This document shows, in pieces, positions 43,980-54,964 of a stretch of 64,000 bases of DNA. The stretch is from the NCBI GenBank assembly GCA_935421215.2, contig OW285237.1, positions 18,843,729-18,907,728 of the forward strand, read 5' to 3'. The position numbers and the translations under genes were made by a program. The stretch comes from Melolontha melolontha (Eukaryota > Arthropoda > Insecta > Coleoptera > Scarabaeidae). Each line of letters begins with the position of its first letter. Within the stretch, counting starts at the first letter, position 1. The notes under the pieces were generated by a model, which was given only the letters and a program-made list of their open reading frames with translations, was not told the origin of the DNA and ran no database searches.

Positions 43980-46070
43980 AGACTGGAACTAACTATCAGA
44001 CTAATTCAGTATATGGAAATAGATACAGGTGGAAATATTTGTTAATTATAAAAAGTAAATATTGGGCAAATTGTTTAAATTTTGTGTTAATATTCCGAAC
44101 AGTTTCCTAAAATATAATTTATTTTCGTCTTTTTAAATTTTGTTGATGTATAATTAATTTATACGACAAAACCTATTTTGATTTAGAGATTATTTAACAT
44201 TCTATTAATATCAATAAGACAATTCTTTTCATTCGAATCATATTTTTTGTGGGCGATAAAATATCAGTAAGAGTTAATTTATTCCTAAGAATTACATTTT
44301 CCCATTTCGTTATTAACGAAAAATTCGAGAACTTGGTAATAAAACTTGAATAACAGAGATAGGAATAAAACTTCTGTCGTATAAAATAGAAGCGTCGGAA
44401 ATGGCGATTCTGATATGTCTCTTTTTTTTTCTACTTGGGGAAAGGGGTGACGCCCTTGTTGTGGAGAGCGAAATGTTGGAGAAAAAACGGTCGGTCACTA
44501 ATTATGACGTCGTTGGGGAATTCCAGGCCTATCTCTCGTTCTCTGAGGGTGGGAAAAAATTATAAAAAACCGGCAAATTTATCTCGAAACGTGATATTAC
44601 TTTCAGTCCTTTTTTGTGGGAATTTTAGTGGAGCGGCGCTCTCTCAGGGCAGAACTGCGAATATAAATACCTCAGAAAAGTATAAATAAAATGCTTTTAC
44701 CGAGTGGGAAAAACGTTTTTTTACGAGAACGTGTGTAGGTAAGATTGAGCGCCTCAGCGAGAAAGAAGTAAAAAAATATTATCTGTTGACCTGGAAAATG
44801 GATGTGCCTACATTTATCATACGCTAAACATGGTTATTCATATCTGTGTGCATGTATATTTTTGCACTATAACACTTGCAAAAATTCATTTTTGTCTCAT
44901 AAATTTATTCACAAGTAATATTTTAGAAGTCAAAACTTTCCAAATATTATGAAAACTTAAAAAATTAGCTTCAGATGCTTTACAAATAAGCCCCTCTATA
45001 ATTTTCAAAAATATATACTAGTACCTAGTTGTTATTTATAATAATATGAAACAAAGCTAAATATATAAAATAGTTTTAATGAATTTTAATATTATCTACA
45101 ATTGAAGTAGCTTGTTACCACTGTACTCTTTCCGTTTCTTTATTTTTCTACTTTAATAAAGAATATTTTGCGTTAAAATCTGAATAGCTTTGTTGGGCAA
45201 CTTAAAAGATACATCAAATTTATGTATTGATACAAAGAAATAGGGTACGTAGGCTGATGAAACAAACTATTTATCGATAAATTCTCCTGCTAGCAAAAAT
45301 GAAATGAATAGATAGCACTTTATTTGAAAAGTTAATAATTAATAAACGGAACAATTACTTAATTTACAAGACTTTTGTACTTACTTCTGTGTAAGTAATT
45401 TTTCAGGATAATTCAAGTTCCATGAGGCGCAATAAAAATAAACAATAAGATAACAAATAAGGTAATCGCGTTCAAATTGATTCTAAAACGATCTGCTTTA
45501 TCTTGAGTATAAATAAATAGTAATAAATCAGTAAAACTCGTAATATTAACATATAAACAATTTATTATAATAAACAAAGGATATTAAATTATAAACTCAT
45601 GTTGATTAAGATAGAGCAAAAAGTTGTTATAAATTACTTAAAAACCGTAAATACTATAGCATTTCTAAATTTTCTAACATTTTTATGCCTTCTGCAGATA
45701 ATAATATTTGTTATTGCAATAAGAAGAGTGCCATGAGACAAGAAAACAATTCGTAAATTATATTCAACAAAAAAGATCAACAAATTTGACAATTTAAAGA
45801 ACAATATTTTAAACAGGAACTTTTCCAACTAAATCAGCCTGAGAACGAATATAATTTTCAATCCTCTTATGTGATTCAGTTTAACTCGTAATTTTCCTGG
45901 ATAAATTTCCTGGCAGACTTGAGATATTTCTTGTATATTTTACGGTCTAGATGCGTACACAACATTTTTAATAATTCCTCGAAGAAAAAAGTTGAGTAGG
46001 TGTAATGTCACGCGATCTCGCACCTGTTTTGAGAAAAGAAACACAGGTAAAAATCGTTTAGCAGTAAAAA
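43980..46070. other. AT-rich intergenic sequence
   Basis: No gene recognised. The open frames at 44,435-44,689 and 45,634-45,828 have no domain. A possible 3' flank of the Tc1-like element lies at 45,990-46,070. Confidence 0.3.
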
Positions 46071-46075
46071 TTTTA

Positions 46076-47156
46076 TTAAAACATAAACATTGGACATATA
46101 TTATACACTATTGCGTCATACACAAAAACTAAATTCACAAAACTGATAAGGGCCCATGGTCCAATGGCGCGCAAATTTGGTAGAATTCTCGCCATCATTC
46201 TCTGGACGACGTTTATATTCACTTCTACGATCTTCTGGAATATTCGGGCCCGTAATTGTGCTTTATTTTGGGCTTCCCAAACCTTGTCATAAACTTTCCT
46301 GCTCCGTAGTGCCCAAAATTCCTCAATGGGACGCGCCTGGAGTACGTTTTCGGGATCGTCTTCCTTAGGTACATAATTCACGTTATGTTCAGTTAACCAG
46401 TTCTAAGTGATTCTAGCATAATGGCATGAAGCCAGATCGGGCCAGAATATTACATCATCATTTGGATGATGAGCATGAAATTTATCAATTTAGATAGACA
46501 TTTGCGAGTATAGACGTTTGCATCCACAGCTTCACCTCTAAATCTCCCAACGTAAGGTCTGGCAATTCCTGCTTAAGAAATAGCGCACCAGACAATAACC
46601 TTATCGGCAAATTTCGCTTTCGGTTTGAATTTTGCGTTATCAAGACAATTAGCAATATTGAACGTGTAAAAACCATCGTTACCCTTTATTCCGAATTAGA
46701 TAATGTGAAATATTTCTCATCGACTAAGACAATAATTGTGTTGCCACTAAAATGTTGACGCCTTAATGTTCGGCAGCATCTGGGGATTCTGTCTAGCTGG
46801 GTTGCGGTGTATTTGGGATACTTCCTTCTTTTTCGATATTCTAATCAATTTTTAGTCAAAATTCTGCCAACAGTCTTACGCGCAATTCCAAATCTACGGC
46901 CTAAAGTGCGTGTAGACGTCCCAACTCTGTCTTGAGTAGATTGGATGAGTCTCTTTACTTCATGTGGGGCCAAAATTGAAGGTCGTCCACTTTTCGGTAA
47001 ATTCATGCATGCCATACCTTCTTCACATTCCTTAATTGTGCGGTAAATGATTAACAATCCAATAGTTTGGTCTCGAAAAATTTTAACAAACTCGCGGTTA
47101 GGTACTCGTCCAATTAAATTATATATAGACTTTCGTATTTCAATCTTGTATGACAT
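46076..47156 (-). pseudogene. Tc1-like transposase, triad positions retained
   Basis: Same family as the relic at 6.0-6.5 kb. From the ATG at 47,156: SIYNLIGRVPNREFVKIFRD, TIKECEEGMACMNLPKSGRP, DRVGTSTRTLGRRFGIARKT and VGRILTKN, a paired-type bipartite HTH, then a stop. DDE domain: IIVLVDEKYFTLS (Asp), VIFWPDLASCHYA (Asp) and VLQARPIEEFWALRSRKVY (Glu). It ends VNLVFVYDAIVY. Stops follow TKN, LSNSE, AIS, MSI and ARIT, and there are frame changes, so it is inactive. About 350 codons, normal length. A (TA)n tract begins 40 bp upstream of its start. Confidence 0.85.
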
Positions 47157-47193
47157 CTTTCAAAACTATTTCTGATATATCTAACATGTCACC

Positions 47194-47196
<3 letters not shown>

Positions 47197-47279
<83 letters not shown>
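47197..47279. repeat. (TA)n microsatellite, longest in the window
   Basis: About 83 bases of alternating TA between the Tc1-like gene and the fold-back element at 47.3 kb. Confidence 0.95.
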
Positions 47280-47281
<2 letters not shown>

Positions 47282-47311
47282 TGTTTAGATAATTTCTTAG
47301 CCGCTTATTAA

Positions 47312-47494
47312 ATATAACAATTGATAAATTATTGGAGTTTTTCGGCTTTTTTTTATATGAAATATCTACAAATATCAAATTAGAATGTATGTAATTGCAT
47401 TTACTCTGCAATTACATACATTCTAACTAGATATTTGTAAATATTTCATATAAAAAAAAGCCGAAAAACTCCAATAATTTATCAATTGTTATAT
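47312..47494. mobile_element. Fold-back element, 88-bp arms, 7-nt loop
   Basis: Arms 47,312-47,399 and 47,407-47,494 are reverse complements with about four mismatches. The loop is tttactc. The outer sequence is tataacaattgataaattat. It has (TA)n on both sides (47,197-47,279 and 47,491-47,516). No ORF. Confidence 0.8.
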
Positions 47495-47516
47495 ATATAT
47501 ATATATATATATATAT
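47491..47516. repeat. (TA)n microsatellite
   Basis: 26 bases of alternating AT at the right edge of the fold-back element. Confidence 0.9.
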
Positions 47517-47519
47517 TAA

Positions 47520-48935
47520 GCTGATTCAGTCTTCTGCTTATTATTATGTGTTTATAAACAATTTTTTGTTAATATTTCTAATTTAAAATTATATTTAAAT
47601 TTCATGTTACTAAAAATATGTTGATCGCGCCATCTATGTTAGAATAACATAAACAAGGTAATCTATTTAATGCCAATTGGCAATATGCAATTTTTTAAAT
47701 GTCACTTAATTAATTAACAAGTTTTTAAATTATTATAAGATATTAAAAAAACCTTCGTATTATTCTTTATTCATTTTAAAATAAAGGTTCAATCTGATTA
47801 CTAATTAGATTCGCCTTTTCCTTTCTAATGGATATATTTTCCTAAGTAGTTAAGGCGTTGAAAAACAACAGAAGTTGGTTGTTAACGAAAAACGAGAATA
47901 AAATTATAAATAAACGTAGCCACATTGAATTAATTTTGATAATGCGTTTTTGAAGAATTTTAAGGCGTTTTCTATGTTTTAAAACGCATTCTGAAGCTGA
48001 AAAATAAAGAATATTTCCTTTTAAAAATATATACTACATTGGAGCTTCAAATTACCTTGAATTTCTAAGTGCTTATGCAACGAATAATATCCTCAACAGA
48101 GAAGTATCGAGCCTTATCCTGATATAGCATCTCTTCTAATCTTATTATTTAATTCCATTATTTATAAGCCATCCAATTAGTCGTGCTGTTTAACCTATTT
48201 CCTGTCATTGAATCGGAAGATTGGATCCTGTGATCTGTCCGAGTACTTTCCCGAAGGTCCATATTGCTAAGCTGAGATATCTACTGTTACGAACATATAT
48301 ATGTGCACATATACAAGGTAGAATTTACCCTTTTAATAGAGATTTTGCTATGAATTATTATTGTTATTAACCATAAATCGATCAGCTTTCACTGTATTTT
48401 TAACACTTATAGGAATATTTATATATAGTATTACCGAGATAGATTTCTACATAGACTTATTGATTGATAATAAAGTCAAGACCAACCTTTTATTACCCTG
48501 AGAATCCGAAATTATTAATATAGAGACCAAATACCACTTTGAGGTTAAATCGCATCGATTGTATTGATTTCCTTAATAAATTCTTTCTTTTCACCTAAAG
48601 GGCATAATTTAAATTAACAAATTGTTTATTACATACACTTATGAAATTTACTTACCTTTGTTCGAGTATTTTACTTTAATAACAAACTGAATTAGCTTAT
48701 TATTCATAATCTATTAGTTGTTTGTTTAGAAGTTGAGGGCTCTCGCAATCAAGTATATTATAGTGGGGAGAAATTCAAATTGTTATATTTAATTTGTATT
48801 ATTTAGTTTTTTTTTATGTGTATTAAATTGAATTTATTTGTTTAATATGGCGTTTTTCTTTTATTACATCTTAGAGTATTATATTATTGAAAGGATTTAA
48901 TTTATTCTGATCTAGGATCACATATATTATCACAA
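47520..48935. other. AT-rich intergenic sequence
   Basis: No gene or repeat that I can support. Confidence 0.3.
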
Positions 48936-48937
48936 TA

Positions 48938-48940
<3 letters not shown>

Positions 48941-49011
<71 letters not shown>
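48941..49011. repeat. (TA)n microsatellite, left flank of Tigger element
   Basis: About 70 bases of TA running directly into the cagtagacgc terminus. Confidence 0.95.
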
Positions 49012-49014
<3 letters not shown>

Positions 49015-51174
49015 TAGACGCACGATAGTGTGAACATCGGGTAACGGAAATTCGGGATAACGTGAACCATCATTTTCATAGCACTGATGGCCGTATAACG
49101 TGAACAAACCGACATTCGATAACGGAAACACATATTTCATGCGACGATATTTCCCCGGGCTGTGTTCGAGTTATATACTGTGATGCGGCTGTACTTTCCC
49201 GTATTCTATGACGCTAGTTTTCGGACACATATCTGCGTTTATTGCATACACAGTACAGTTGTTATCCGACCGTACCAGGAGGAGGTTGAAGTCGAATTGA
49301 ATTTCATGATGCCACCGAAAAAACCAACGTGCTTGACTCTCCATCAAAAGACGCTTATAATTCAAGAGTTAAAAAAAGTAAGTGTGACAAATTTATCAAA
49401 AAAATATAATGTAGCGAAATCGACGGTATGTAAGATGAAAACAAAGAAGAAGCAATTTTACGTGCAGTGACCGATACGTATACAGGACCAAGTAAAAGAA
49501 GAACTTTAAAGGAATCTAAACATCCAGAAATGGAGAAAAAATTATACAAATGGTTTTTGAATAAACGAAAAAAAAATTTTATGGTCAGTGGGTATATGAT
49601 AAAGGAAAAGGCGAAAGCGTTACATTTTGAAATCAATGATAATATAATTGAATAATTTAGTGCCAGTGATGGCTGGCTACAACGCTTTAAGAAAAGGTTT
49701 GGAATTCGATATTTAAAAATTACGGGAGAAAAACTTTCATCCCAACCAGAACTAGTAGAGCCGTTTAAAGTGCAGTGAAAAGATAAAATTCAACAACTGG
49801 GAATTGCACTGGATCAGCTGTATAATGCTGATGAAACAGCATTGTTCTGGAAGCTTCTACCAGAGAAGACATTTGTTTCATTTCAAGAAAAGACAGCTCC
49901 TGGCAAGAAACTAGAAAAGCAGCGATTAACATTTCTGGCTTGTACTAATGCTAGTGGAAATCATAAAGTCAAGCCTTTAGTAATTGGCAAAGCCAAAAAT
50001 CCAAGAGCATTTAGAAATTTTTCACTTCCTGTAGACTACAACAATTCTAAATCGGCTTGGATGACAGAGTAAATTTTTAAGACTTGGTTCCACCATTCTT
50101 TTATTCCTCAGGTAAGTTTCGCATGTAAACTTAATTTATTAAACACTGAGTTCTACTGGTAGGTTACACGTTTTCTAAAATCAAAAGGTCTTCCAATAAA
50201 AGCATTACTTCTATTGGATAATGCTCCGTCGCATCCCCCAGAGGATGAATTGCAGATCGAAGATGGGCAAATCATAACAATGTACCTTCTGCCAAATGTA
50301 ACAGCCCTTATCCAACCAATGGATCAGAACGTGATCAGGCTCACCAAATTGTACTACAGAAGTAGCCTTATTCGAAACATTATTGGAAATGGTTCTGATA
50401 TAGGAACATTAAAGGATCTCACACTAAAAGATGCGGTTACTAATTTGATGTCTGCATAGAACCGATTAGATCCTGCAATAATTGCCAATTGTTGAAACAA
50501 TCTTTTAGATTTCAGTGATCAAGGCGAAGAGGATGATTTGCCACTTGCCGAATTACTGCGAAAATGGAGAGAAAGCCAAGCAAGAGCAATAACTGAATCA
50601 CGTGATATGTTAAACATGTTATTACCGCAAGTATGTAATTTGTGAATATCATAACTTTCAGTATCTACATGTAATGTTATTTCTAGGTTGAATTTACTGA
50701 CACAGATATAATTAATTGGAATGAAGTGGATACAAAGTGGAAGGTACTAATGAAGATGAAAATAAAAATCTAACTGGGGAAACTGAAGAAAACTCAAAAT
50801 AGACGGTTACCCTAGACAGTGCAATAAATGCTTTGAACATCTCAGTTCAATTTGCAGAAGAAAGTGGAGTTGATTGTAATCACATTCAATAATTAAAAGA
50901 CCTGAGAGAAATTGCTGTATCGCAAAAAGTTAAACAACATAGAAAGAAAACCAAAATATCGGATTTTTTTTAAAAACCATATTTATTTATTATTAAATGT
51001 TAATATATTGAATAAATAGTCATAAGTCGTAATAAACAAGTATTTGTATATGTAACATATTATTTGTACAGGCTCATCATATCTTTTAAGCATCAAATTA
51101 CCCTCTCGTTAACGTGAACAATTCGTTAGGGTGAACACTGTGTGTTTTATTTTGTTCACTGTACCGAGCGTCTA

Positions 51175-51177
<3 letters not shown>
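49012..51177 (+). mobile_element. pogo/Tigger element, 2.17 kb, inserted in (TA)n
   Basis: Left end cagtagacgcacg and right end read inward cagtagacgctcg, followed by related gtgaac-rich subterminal sequence on both sides (for example taacgtgaac near 49,058 and 51,111). The CAGTAGACGC terminus and the TA target are characteristic of Tigger-like pogo elements. TA tracts continue on both sides, so one array was split by the insertion. Confidence 0.92.
49306..50940 (+). pseudogene. Tigger/jerky-like transposase with CENP-B domain, two introns
   Basis: ATGs at 49,306 and 49,309. N-terminal CENP-B/Psq HTH (LTLHQKTLIIQELKKVSVTN, KYNVAKSTVCKMK). After a frameshift near 49,465: KRRTLKESKHPEMEKKLYKW, then the second HTH (FSASDGWLQRFKKRFGIRYL). 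DDE domain: LYNADETALFWKLLPEKTF (first Asp), KALLLLDNAPSHPPEDEL (second Asp) and ALIQPMDQNVIRLTKLYYR (third Asp). Likely introns at 50,112-50,162 (gtaagt...ggtag) and 50,631-50,687 (gtatgt...ttctag) rejoin the frame (FIPQ to VTRFL; LLPQ to VEFTD). Stops follow DNIIE, FKVQ, WMTE, LMSA and ANC. Triad intact but gene dead. Confidence 0.9.

Positions 51178-51235
<58 letters not shown>
51177..51235. repeat. (TA)n microsatellite, right flank of Tigger element
   Basis: About 58 bases of TA continuing from the element's right end. Confidence 0.95.
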
Positions 51236-51236
<1 letters not shown>

Positions 51237-51469
51237 TAGTAAGGCAGAATTGACCCTGAAAGAAACACAAAAGAAGTAAAAATGTAACACATAGTAATAT
51301 CTAATAAGGTAGTAATAATAGAACACGAGGGAAACTAATGTAAACAAATTGTAAGATTCAAATTATCTTTTTAATTATGATGTCGAGTTTAATTGAATTC
51401 TAATTTACATACCAAAAAGATTTGAGAATATTAATACGTTAAGCACGTATTACGCATTTGTTACAAACG

Positions 51470-52452
51470 AAACAGACATGCAAATACAGATACAGACGTG
51501 TATCGTCTGTATCTGTACAACATGGACATACAGCTCGTATTTTCCAACATTTACTTCTGCCTAAGACACGTGTTTCTGCCAACAACTATAAGACTTCATC
51601 AGTTAGGCTAGCGAAGTAAAGCTTAATGAATCGCCTCATAGGTATTGTCCGTCCGTCATATGTCACTAGATATTATATGGTGCTACCTGATAAGACAAAA
51701 TTTGCTTCTATCTTATTGGTTTGCCATACTTCCGGGCTCGTTCCAGTTTCCACTTGCTTTATTCAGCCTTAAGTGGCTGGCAGTATCGCCATGAGATGTC
51801 AGACGTGATGTCTAACGTGTGCAGGATCGCCATGTGATGTGCCCCGGTCCTGAAGGGGCACATCGCTGCGTTTGTACGCAGACTCGCCGATATATTAAAT
51901 AATAGCCTGGCAACGTTTGGATAACATCATATAATTAGTTAACACATTATAACGAATTAACAAATAACAGTATGTATATTAACAAAATAGACACTAGTCT
52001 TAAGGAGGTTTCTATATTACACTCTCTATGACTTACTGTGTCTTACTGAATATCTTACTGTCGCTTGAGATATGATGGATCTTGTTATATACTGCAGAGT
52101 GCCCTCATTCAGACTAGCGGCCTTAGTATAACATCAACAAAGTGGTGAAAGCACGTAACACATATCGAGGACGTATGTGTATGTAATTTGTACGTACCTA
52201 GGTTATGTTTAGTATACAATAGAAACAAGACCGGGGTCGTACCTTGACTAAGATAAGTAGTTCAATACATGACTCGATTTGGTTACTACATTCCTATGAG
52301 GCGATACATTACGATTTACTTCGCGAGCCTAACTGATGAAGGCTTATAGTTGTTGGCAGAAACACGTGTCTTACGCAGAAGTAAATGTTGGAAAATACGA
52401 GGTGTATGTGCATGTTGTACAGATACAGACGTGTATATTTGCATGTCTGTTT
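51470..52452. mobile_element. Non-coding element with ~160-bp inverted ends
   Basis: Left arm 51,470-51,644 and right arm 52,293-52,452 are reverse complements at roughly 90 percent by eye, with tip aaacagacatgcaaata and inner end cctcatagg. The left arm has about 15 extra bases forming a small palindrome around tacagacgtgtatcgtctgt. The interior is non-coding. At 51,836-51,864 it has a GC-rich hairpin (gatgtgcccc/ggggcacatc, 9-nt loop). Target duplication not resolved. Confidence 0.75.
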
Positions 52453-52454
52453 TA

Positions 52455-53450
52455 TCTAATTTACATATTTAATTTTATTCAGTTATTAAAGCATTCATTA
52501 TATTTACATACCGCGTTAAATCGAGAATTCTAAATCTAATTACGATTAAAAACGTAATGTTCAAATATTTTGTACACAAGTTTATATTGACTTTTGAATA
52601 ACTCTTGGTAATTTACAAATAACACCGAATCACGTGACAGGTATGCATTGAAAATTATGTGAACTGACATAGTATTTCTTATTCAAATCCGGACACAAAT
52701 TATATGGTAATTTGAAGAAAATTAAGAAAAACATATCCACAGAAGAATATTATTTAAATTTTAGCTATTATTATAAAAAAAAAACTGGGTATAAATATTA
52801 TTATTAGTAAATATTATTTTTATGAAAAAGAACACAATTGGAGAATAATAATTTGTTGTAAAGAAAATAGAAACTAATGCACGATAAATATTTGTACCAT
52901 TGTTTAATAGGAAAATTGAATAATAAATATAACACATACACGCTTTTAAAGTTAAACTCGTAATCACAAATAAACTGAAATTATTTCGAAGATTTATGTC
53001 ATATACATTATTCACATATAGCTTATGACATCAAATATATTCTATATAACACAAGGACGACGGAATACTTTCGAAGTACGAGTCATAGTGCTTGCTTACT
53101 CTGTACACGAAAATAACACTAAAGGATGCGAGAATATTAAATCAGGACGGAATAAGGGTTTGCCTACCTTTGTATACACATTTACTTTGGCAAATGTTCT
53201 ACGTTCTAGAAACGAATTTCTCTTGGAAATAGAATATTCTCTGTGTAATGTTACATTTCTAAGACATATACGTACAACTCGTACAACCTGACCATTTACT
53301 GATATGTGAAGCACTAATAATAATAATAAAACGCGTTTATTTACCATATATTGACAATATATTTACTTCGTTTACGAAATATATGAGCTACTGCTTAAGT
53401 TCGTAGCGTTTTTGGCCACTAGAAGTAGTTTCAAGTAAAAAATTCTTAGG
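52455..53450. other. Intergenic sequence, no gene seen
   Basis: AT-rich. Open frames at 53,025-53,291 (+) and 53,096-53,347 (-) overlap antisense and have no recognisable domain. Confidence 0.3.
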
Positions 53451-53455
53451 TTAAC

Positions 53456-54726
53456 AGGTTTTTCAATAGAGGTCCTATCTTTAAACTGTCAATCGGGAAT
53501 TTTTTATTCTCTCTGACAGCGTTTTTTCACATTTACTTTCAGAAATCTTTCAAAAATCATCATGAATCGTTGCACAGGTCAACAAAGACAACAAATCGTT
53601 TAAATTTAGTACGCAAATCAACGATCAGTTCGTGAAACTTACAGAGCACGTCGTGAATTTTGCGGTGTTCATATTCGACCAAGTGAGCTTGAGATTGGTC
53701 GAATTATTCAAAGATTCGATCGTAATTTATCTCTTGTTGATGTGTCAGTGACAGTGAGATAAAGAAATACCCGAAGTAAAGCCAATATTGCTGCCGTTGA
53801 ACAGAATGTTCGCGATTATCCAAATTTGCCGATCCCACATCGTTCTCAGGAATTAGGCCTCTTTTTCACCACAACTTGGCGAATTTTACGAAAAGATTTA
53901 GATTCACACCCGTGTAATTTCCAATTGAATATTATACTGAAACCAAATGATCATTGTTTGCGCCGTGAGTTCGCAGATTGGGCTCTCGAAATGTTGGAAA
54001 CTGAAAAATTGTGTTTTCTGACGAAGCTCATTTTTTGGTTAAACGGGTATGTCAATAAACAAAATTGTCAAATTTGGTGCGAAAATAACCCACACGAATA
54101 TCTACAGACTCCACTTTATCGACATAAATTGACTATTTGGTATGGATTACGTGCTGGTGGTATCATCGGACCTTTTTTCTTTTAAAATATGTCCGGAGAG
54201 CACATAACGGTCAATGGAGCACGCTACAGAGAAATGATCAACGAATACTTCTTTCCGAACATGCGTTACATTGATGTAGAAGAGTTTTGCTTCCAACAAG
54301 ACGTCCATACCGCAGCAGAAACAATCAATTTATTGCAATCCAAATTCAATGATTCAAGCATTTCTCGAAATAGTCCTGTCAATTGGCCATCAAGATCTTA
54401 CGATGTGTCGCCTATAGATTATTTTCTGTAGGTATATGTCAAGTCACGAGTCTATGTTGACAAACCAGACACAATTGAAGCATTGAAACACAATATTATT
54501 CGTGTTATTAATGAAATAAAGACACAAATATTAGAAAAAGTAAACAAAAATTATGTTCATTGGTTGCAGTGTTTGAGGCAGGGTCGTGGAGCGCATATAG
54601 ATGAAATCATGTACCATCACTAATATCGTGGACCAAGCTTCCAATAAAATAATAATTAACACTCTATCTTAACATTTTGTAGTTTTTATTTGAGTTTAAA
54701 GATAGGGCACGTTTATTGAAAAACCT
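53456..54726 (+). mobile_element. Tc3-like element with terminal inverted repeats
   Basis: aggtttttcaatagaggtcc at the left and aggtttttcaataaacgtgc read inward from the right, both followed by ctatctttaaac. Length 1.27 kb is typical. A clean TA duplication was not evident. The element encodes the transposase listed next. Confidence 0.85.
53562..54623 (+). pseudogene. Tc3/mariner-like transposase, nonsense-mutated
   Basis: Insect family often annotated as Tc3 transposase. A single frame of 354 codons from the ATG at 53,562 to the TAA at 54,623, with no net indel but stops at QQIV*I*YA, TVR*RNTR, FFF*NMSG and DYFL*VYV. N-terminal HTH: RARREFCGVHIRP, LPIPHRSQELGLFFTTTWRI. DDE: the first block is LTKLIFWLNGYVNKQNCQIW, where the expected Asp (DEAHF) is gone. 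The second is FCFQQDVHTAAETI with Asp. The third is WPSRSYDVSPIDYFL with Asp. Ends GRGAHIDEIMYHH. Inactive both by stops and by loss of the first catalytic Asp. Confidence 0.9.
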
Positions 54727-54964
54727 TACATTAATGATTAATTGAATAGTTTTTGAATTTGTGAATTTTTGCAAGAATTGTATTAATGATCGAATCATCA
54801 AGAAGAAAAAACGAGAATTTCCAACATATTTCGAATTCAACAGAAGAGTTACTGTATCGGCAGTAGCTAGAGTTATTTGTATTTTTCACAGAGAAAACGT
54901 AATTGAGGAGAGCACAGCAAGGAAATTGTCTTATCGACTTAAAGAAGGTTATTTTGACGTAAAG
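54727..54964. other. Spacer before minisatellite
   Basis: A 110-codon open frame at 54,761-55,093 starts here and runs into the repeat array. One part reads EFNRRVTVSAVARVICIFHR, with no family that I recognise. Confidence 0.25.

Noticed and set aside
47181..49140. ORFs rich in IYIYIY
   Set aside because: Translations of (TA)n microsatellites.
53025..53347. Antisense ORF pair of 88 and 83 codons
   Set aside because: No similarity that I recognise, no splice or promoter context, and each is the shadow of the other.
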